Shown: one piece after another, positions 6,476 to 9,259 of the stretch
Layout of the letters: every line of letters begins with the position of its first letter
Position numbering within the stretch: the stretch's first letter is position 1
Assembly: GCA_040510815.1 (NCBI GenBank)
Contig: JBEVIH010000034.1
Coordinates: 1-9,259 of the forward strand
DNA length: 9,259 nucleotides
Source of the DNA: VAZQ01 sp040510815
GTDB lineage: Bacteria > Pseudomonadota > Alphaproteobacteria > Rhizobiales > Xanthobacteraceae
Direction: 5' to 3'
Translations under genes and position numbers: made by a program
The notes under the pieces: generated by a model
Told to the model about the DNA's origin: nothing
Seen by the model: only the letters and a program-made list of their open reading frames with translations
Database searches by the model: none

Positions 6476-7111
6476 CTAGTTCGCGGCTGGAACGAGCTGG
6501 ACGGCGACGCGGATCAGCTCGGGGAGATTCCTGGCGTCGAGCTTCTGCTTGAGCTGCGAGCACACGTTGACCACGGTCTTGTAGCTGACGTTGAGCTCCT
6601 CGGCGATCCGACCATAGGGCTTGCCTTCCGCCAGCAGCGACAGCGTCTGCAATTCGCGCGGGGTGAGCTCGGCGAGCGGGTCGGCCCGCACGCCGGTGCG
6701 CACCAGCGCCACCTCCATGGCCAGATCGCTGCTCAGATAGGGCGTGCCGGCGCGCACCTTCTCGAACGCCTTGAGCAGCTCGGCCGAGGAGGTGTCCTTG
6801 AGCACATAGCCGGTGGCGCCGGCCTCGAGGGCGCGCGCGACGATGGTGGGGTCGCTATGCATGCTGAACACCAGGATGCGGGTGCGCGGCTCGTGCGCCC
6901 GGATGCGGCGGATCAGCGCCAGCCCGCCGAGCCCGTCGCCCTGCATGCCGAGATCGACGATCACCACCGCGGGGTGATGGCGGCGATAGAGGCGATAGCC
7001 GGACTTGAGGTCGCGCGCCTCGAGCACGCGCTCGACGCCGGCGTCCTCGAGCACGCGCCGGCAGCCCTGCAGCACGATCGGATGGTCGTCGATGATCAAT
7101 ACGCCGGTCAT
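6476..7111 (-). CDS. NarL/FixJ (LuxR-type) response regulator
   Basis: A 211-residue cytoplasmic transcription factor controlled by phosphorylation. The receiver domain occupies about residues 1-120, with the acidic pair Asp8-Asp9, phospho-acceptor Asp53 (VVIVDLGM), the switch residue Ser83 (LVFSMH) and the conserved Lys105 (YVLKD). A LuxR-type helix-turn-helix follows at about 149-203 (LTPRELQTLSLLAEGKPYGRIAEELNVS and onward). The length and two-domain order are standard. Its start codon overlaps the stop of the kinase gene as ATGA (7108-7111), so the two are translationally coupled and form a cognate pair. The nearest functional parallels I can name are the methylotrophy regulators MoxX and FlhR of Paracoccus and the PedR2 type. 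Given the flanking quinoprotein genes, control of the dehydrogenase at 8929, of the receptor downstream, or of both is the likely job. The targets are inferred. Confidence 0.93.
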   Translation of the reverse strand: MTGVLIIDDHPIVLQGCRRVLEDAGVERVLEARDLKSGYRLYRRHHPAVVIVDLGMQGDGLGGLALIRRIRAHEPRTRILVFSMHSDPTIVARALEAGATGYVLKDTSSAELLKAFEKVRAGTPYLSSDLAMEVALVRTGVRADPLAELTPRELQTLSLLAEGKPYGRIAEELNVSYKTVVNVCSQLKQKLDARNLPELIRVAVQLVPAAN

Positions 7112-8604
7112 GACGCGCTGCCGATGCGGCTCCCGACCTCCGCTCCGTCTGGCCGCCCCGGCACCGGAATCACGATGCGCACGCAGGTGCCGCGGCCGCC
7201 CGCGCCTTCGACCTTATAGCTGCCGCCCAATCCTTGCACGCGTTCCTGCATGCCGCGCAGGCCGTAGCCCATCGGCGTGGTGGGATCGATCCCGCGCCCA
7301 TCGTCGCGGACGGTGAGCTTGAGCGCACGGTCCTTGTCCGACGGCCCCTCGGCCGCCTCGCCGACCTCGATGCCGACATGCCCGGGTTGCGCGTGGCGGA
7401 TGGCGTTGGTCAGGCTCTCCTGGACGCAGCGGTAGATGGTCAGGTCGATCGAGTCGCCGTAGCTGCGCATGAGCTTCTCGGCCGAGAGCGAGAACGCGAT
7501 CTGCGGGTTCTGGCGGGCCCGCTCGCGCACCAGCTCCGACACGAGATCTCGCAGCGGCACGTGGCCGAGCGCCATCGGCCGCAGCCTGTTCAACAGGCTG
7601 CGATTGATGGTCTGCAGATGCTCGATGATCGCCAGTATGTCGCCGACGCGCGCCTGTACGCTGCGTCGCGTTTCCTCCGGCAGCGCGCCGACCGCGGTCC
7701 CGATCGACCCGGCATTGGCCTTGAGGCCGAACAGGCTCGGGCCGACCTCGTCGTGCAGCTCCATGGCGGTACGGCGGCGCTCGTCGTCCTGCGCGGTGAT
7801 CAGCCGCTCGTTCAATCGCAGGTTCTCGGTGCGGGCGGCGTCGAGCGCCTCCGCCAGCGCATTGAAGCGCTCGGTGATGGTGGCGAGCTCCTGCGCCGGA
7901 GGCCGCGCCAACCGCACCCGATAATTGCGCTGCTCGAGATCGGCGAGGCCCCGGCCGACGCCGGTGAGCGGATCGAGCACCCGTCCGAACAAGAAATACA
8001 GCAGGACGATGACGGCGACGTTCACGATCAGCGCCACCGCGCCGAGCGCAACGGTGTTGTCCCATACCTCCGCGATCTCGTCGTGCGGCTCAGCCACGAT
8101 CTCCACCGCGCCGATCCGCTGGCCGTTGACGATCACCGGGATATTGCGGCTCCCGACCCGCGGAGCGATGAGCGCCGCAAACCATGCGGGCGCGCGCTCA
8201 TCGCGCGCGGTGTCGGATCCGGCGACCGGACGACGCAGCACGAGCGGCGCCCCGGTCGCGTCCTTCACCACGATCCGCACATGGCGCACCAGCCGCAATT
8301 GCGAGCTGAGGTCGGTCAGGAATTTTTCCGCCGGGACCTCCTGCTGGATGAGGCCGACCGCCTCGCCCACGAGCAGCTGTGCCAGCTCCATCGACGCGGC
8401 GATCTCGACCCGCGTCGACGTGCGGGCCTGGAGGATCGTCACGGCGCCCGCCACCAGCCCGGCAACCACATCGATCAGGACGAAAACGATGAGAAGTTGC
8501 GCCCGCACCGAGCGCCCATGCCACAGCGCGTGCGACAACCGGCGCGCCGGCGGCCACGGCAGCGTGAGCGGGCTTCGGCTTTCGGTCTGGGCGCTGATGA
8601 ACAT
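7108..8604 (-). CDS. Membrane sensor histidine kinase, MoxY/FlhS-like (HisKA_3 type)
   Basis: A 498-residue inner-membrane kinase. In order: a cytoplasmic N-terminus, TM1 (about 35-57), a periplasmic sensor of about 125 residues, TM2 (about 185-206), a HAMP linker (about 207-255), a HisKA_3 dimerisation domain with phospho-acceptor His284 (AMELHDEVGPSLFGL), and a HATPase domain with N-box Asn400 (QESLTNAIRHA), G1 box DDGRGID (434-440) and GYGLRGM (446-452). The sensor contains PAWF and a later GAVEIVAEPHDEIAEVWD segment, which resembles the LapD_MoxY_N periplasmic domain of MoxY, the kinase of a Paracoccus methanol-oxidation regulator. The ATG at 8604 has GGGAGGA directly in front, unusually close. 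The frame is open to an ATG at 8715, but those 37 extra codons cross the probable promoter region and look non-coding. The kinase is divergent from a PQQ dehydrogenase gene and partners the regulator at 6476. The sensed signal is unknown. Confidence 0.92.
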   Translation of the reverse strand: MFISAQTESRSPLTLPWPPARRLSHALWHGRSVRAQLLIVFVLIDVVAGLVAGAVTILQARTSTRVEIAASMELAQLLVGEAVGLIQQEVPAEKFLTDLSSQLRLVRHVRIVVKDATGAPLVLRRPVAGSDTARDERAPAWFAALIAPRVGSRNIPVIVNGQRIGAVEIVAEPHDEIAEVWDNTVALGAVALIVNVAVIVLLYFLFGRVLDPLTGVGRGLADLEQRNYRVRLARPPAQELATITERFNALAEALDAARTENLRLNERLITAQDDERRRTAMELHDEVGPSLFGLKANAGSIGTAVGALPEETRRSVQARVGDILAIIEHLQTINRSLLNRLRPMALGHVPLRDLVSELVRERARQNPQIAFSLSAEKLMRSYGDSIDLTIYRCVQESLTNAIRHAQPGHVGIEVGEAAEGPSDKDRALKLTVRDDGRGIDPTTPMGYGLRGMQERVQGLGGSYKVEGAGGRGTCVRIVIPVPGRPDGAEVGSRIGSAS

Positions 8605-8770
8605 TCCTCCCGGTTGTAGCGGGCATGCATGATAGCCCCTGGGACGGAGCCGCGAGCAATGGTAGATTAGCGCTAAGCCCGGCGCCACAACGGGCGCATC
8701 CGCCGAGCGCCTCACGCCGGAAGATCAAGAGCCGACGCAGGATAACTGACGCGGCCAACGGGAGGCACCC
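8605..8770. promoter_or_regulatory. Divergent control region of the kinase and the second dehydrogenase
   Basis: This stretch lies between the kinase start and a possible leader ORF. It contains a perfect 10-bp palindrome, TTAGCGCTAA, at 8667-8676, 62 bp upstream of the kinase ATG, in the most AT-rich part of the region. A palindrome between divergent genes suits an operator for the LuxR-type regulator or another factor. No convincing -35/-10 pair was found by eye. Confidence 0.35.
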
Positions 8771-8866
8771 ATGGTTGGAAGAGCCGCGCGCGCAGGCTTT
8801 GGCCTCGACCGCGTCGTCTGCATCGATTCCCTCCATCGCTACAACCGCAGCATCGATCTGCTGTGA
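8771..8866 (+). CDS. Possible 31-residue leader peptide upstream of the second PQQ dehydrogenase
   Basis: A short ORF opens with ATG at 8771, preceded by GGGAGG at 8760-8765 with a 5-nt spacer, a stronger ribosome binding site than several real genes here have. It encodes 31 residues, beginning MVGRAARAGFGLDR and ending HRYNRSIDLL, then TGA. From codon 9 on the third positions are almost all G or C, as in real genes of this genome. There is one Cys and no signal peptide or membrane segment. It ends 62 bp before the dehydrogenase ATG in the same direction, so it could be a regulatory leader peptide or a small protein. It is not PqqA-like: the Glu/Tyr pair of PqqA is absent. The octamer GCATCGAT occurs twice inside it (8820-8827 and 8850-8857), which could instead be a protein-binding repeat. 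Confidence 0.4.
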   Translation: MVGRAARAGFGLDRVVCIDSLHRYNRSIDLL

Positions 8867-8928
8867 CTCGCCGGGGCGACATCCGGAGAGCACCCATCAA
8901 CGGACCTTGAGAGGCAGGAGGAAACGCA

Positions 8929-9259
8929 ATGAACAACAGGCACCTTCGTTCGATCCGCAACGCCGCGCTCGCCAGCGCCGCCGTCATCGCCGCATCGCCC
9001 GCGCTCGCGGCCGACGTCACGTCGGAACGGCTGATCAATGCCGACAAGGAGCCGCACAACTGGCTGATGAACCACCGCACCTACGACGCGCAGCGTTATT
9101 CGCCGCTCGCCACGATCAACAAGGACAACGTGAAAGGCCTCAAGCTCGCCTATGCGGTCGCCATCGGCGGCACTTCCGCCAACGAGAACCTGCAGGCTAC
9201 GCCGCTCGCCGAGGACGGCTTCCTCTACGTGGTCGACCAGTGGGGCGTGGTCTACAAGA
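8929..9259 (+). CDS. Second PQQ-dependent alcohol dehydrogenase (N-terminal part, cut by window edge)
   Basis: The first 110 codons of a quinoprotein dehydrogenase that continues beyond the window. The ATG at 8929 has a perfect AGGAGG at 8916-8921, 7 nt upstream, which suggests strong translation. A signal peptide covers residues 1-28 (ending AASPALA-A), so the enzyme is periplasmic. After it come the family's N-terminal signatures: INADKEPHNWLMNHRTYDAQRYSPLATINKDNVKGLKLAY (shown here in 40 residues as NADKEPHNWLM, then HRTYDAQRYSPL, then NKDNVKGLKLAY), and the first propeller strand ATPLAEDGFLYVVDQWGVVYK. The corresponding part of the enzyme at 319 reads YHQQRHSPLKQVNKQTVKRL, so the two are homologous but clearly divergent and not a recent duplication. 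The metal-binding and catalytic residues lie outside the window, so calcium or lanthanide type cannot be decided. The gene is divergent from the histidine kinase, which is the likely regulatory partner. Confidence 0.88.
   Translation, partial: MNNRHLRSIRNAALASAAVIAASPALAADVTSERLINADKEPHNWLMNHRTYDAQRYSPLATINKDNVKGLKLAYAVAIGGTSANENLQATPLAEDGFLYVVDQWGVVYK

Noticed and set aside
3804..6479. An 891-codon open frame on the plus strand, longer than the receptor it overlaps
   Set aside because: It is antisense to the TonB-dependent receptor, with Arg/Gly/Ala/Val/Asp/Glu-rich low-complexity composition typical of the complement of high-GC genes, and shows no domain. The minus-strand frame has a signal peptide, plug, barrel and terminal Phe.
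7234..8619. A 461-codon open frame on the plus strand
   Set aside because: Antisense to the histidine kinase; His- and Arg-rich with no recognisable domain.
8605..8715. 37-codon N-terminal extension of the histidine kinase
   Set aside because: No ribosome binding site fits the ATG at 8715, the peptide has no resemblance to kinase N-termini, and it covers the palindrome-containing promoter region; ATG 8604 is preferred.
1..9259. CRISPR arrays, tRNA or rRNA genes, phage genes and intact insertion sequences
   Set aside because: No regularly spaced repeats, tRNA cloverleaf, rRNA sequence, complete transposase or attachment-site pair could be seen.

Overview
The window is GC-rich throughout (strong G/C preference at third codon positions). 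Its repeats and gene families resemble those of Bradyrhizobium, Rhodopseudomonas and related Hyphomicrobiales (Alphaproteobacteria). This placement rests on recognised family signatures and interspersed repeats, not on a database search.

Layout. (1) 1-102, minus strand: the first 34 codons of an exported protein, cut by the window edge and divergent from the next gene. (2) 319-2414, plus strand: a periplasmic PQQ-dependent alcohol dehydrogenase (methanol/ethanol dehydrogenase family) followed by a small soluble cytochrome c that probably takes its electrons. A Bradyrhizobium-type palindrome lies between the two. (3) 2415-2775: a composite of interspersed palindromic repeats and a scrap of transposase. 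(4) 2776-3777, plus strand: an orphan Tat-exported ABC-type substrate-binding protein with no permease or ATPase beside it; it looks like an insertion. (5) 3858-6371, minus strand: a TonB-dependent outer-membrane receptor. (6) 6476-8604, minus strand: a LuxR/NarL-type response regulator and its membrane histidine kinase, overlapping by ATGA. The kinase's periplasmic domain resembles that of MoxY, and the pair recalls the MoxYX and FlhSR systems of methylotrophs. (7) 8605-8928: a divergent control region holding a 10-bp palindrome and a possible 31-codon leader ORF. (8) 8929-end, plus strand: the first 110 codons of a second PQQ-dependent dehydrogenase.

The genes fit a periplasmic alcohol-oxidation locus: two quinoprotein dehydrogenases, a cytochrome c electron acceptor, a two-component system placed to control them, and an outer-membrane receptor that could import a needed metal chelate or other ligand. 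The complete dehydrogenase carries Asp-Tyr-Asp (residues 300-302) where calcium-type methanol dehydrogenases have Asp-x-Ala. The extra Asp is the accepted marker for lanthanide-dependent enzymes. The most interesting reading is therefore a lanthanide-responsive alcohol-oxidation module with its own receptor and sensor. The metal and the receptor ligand are inferred, not shown by the sequence.
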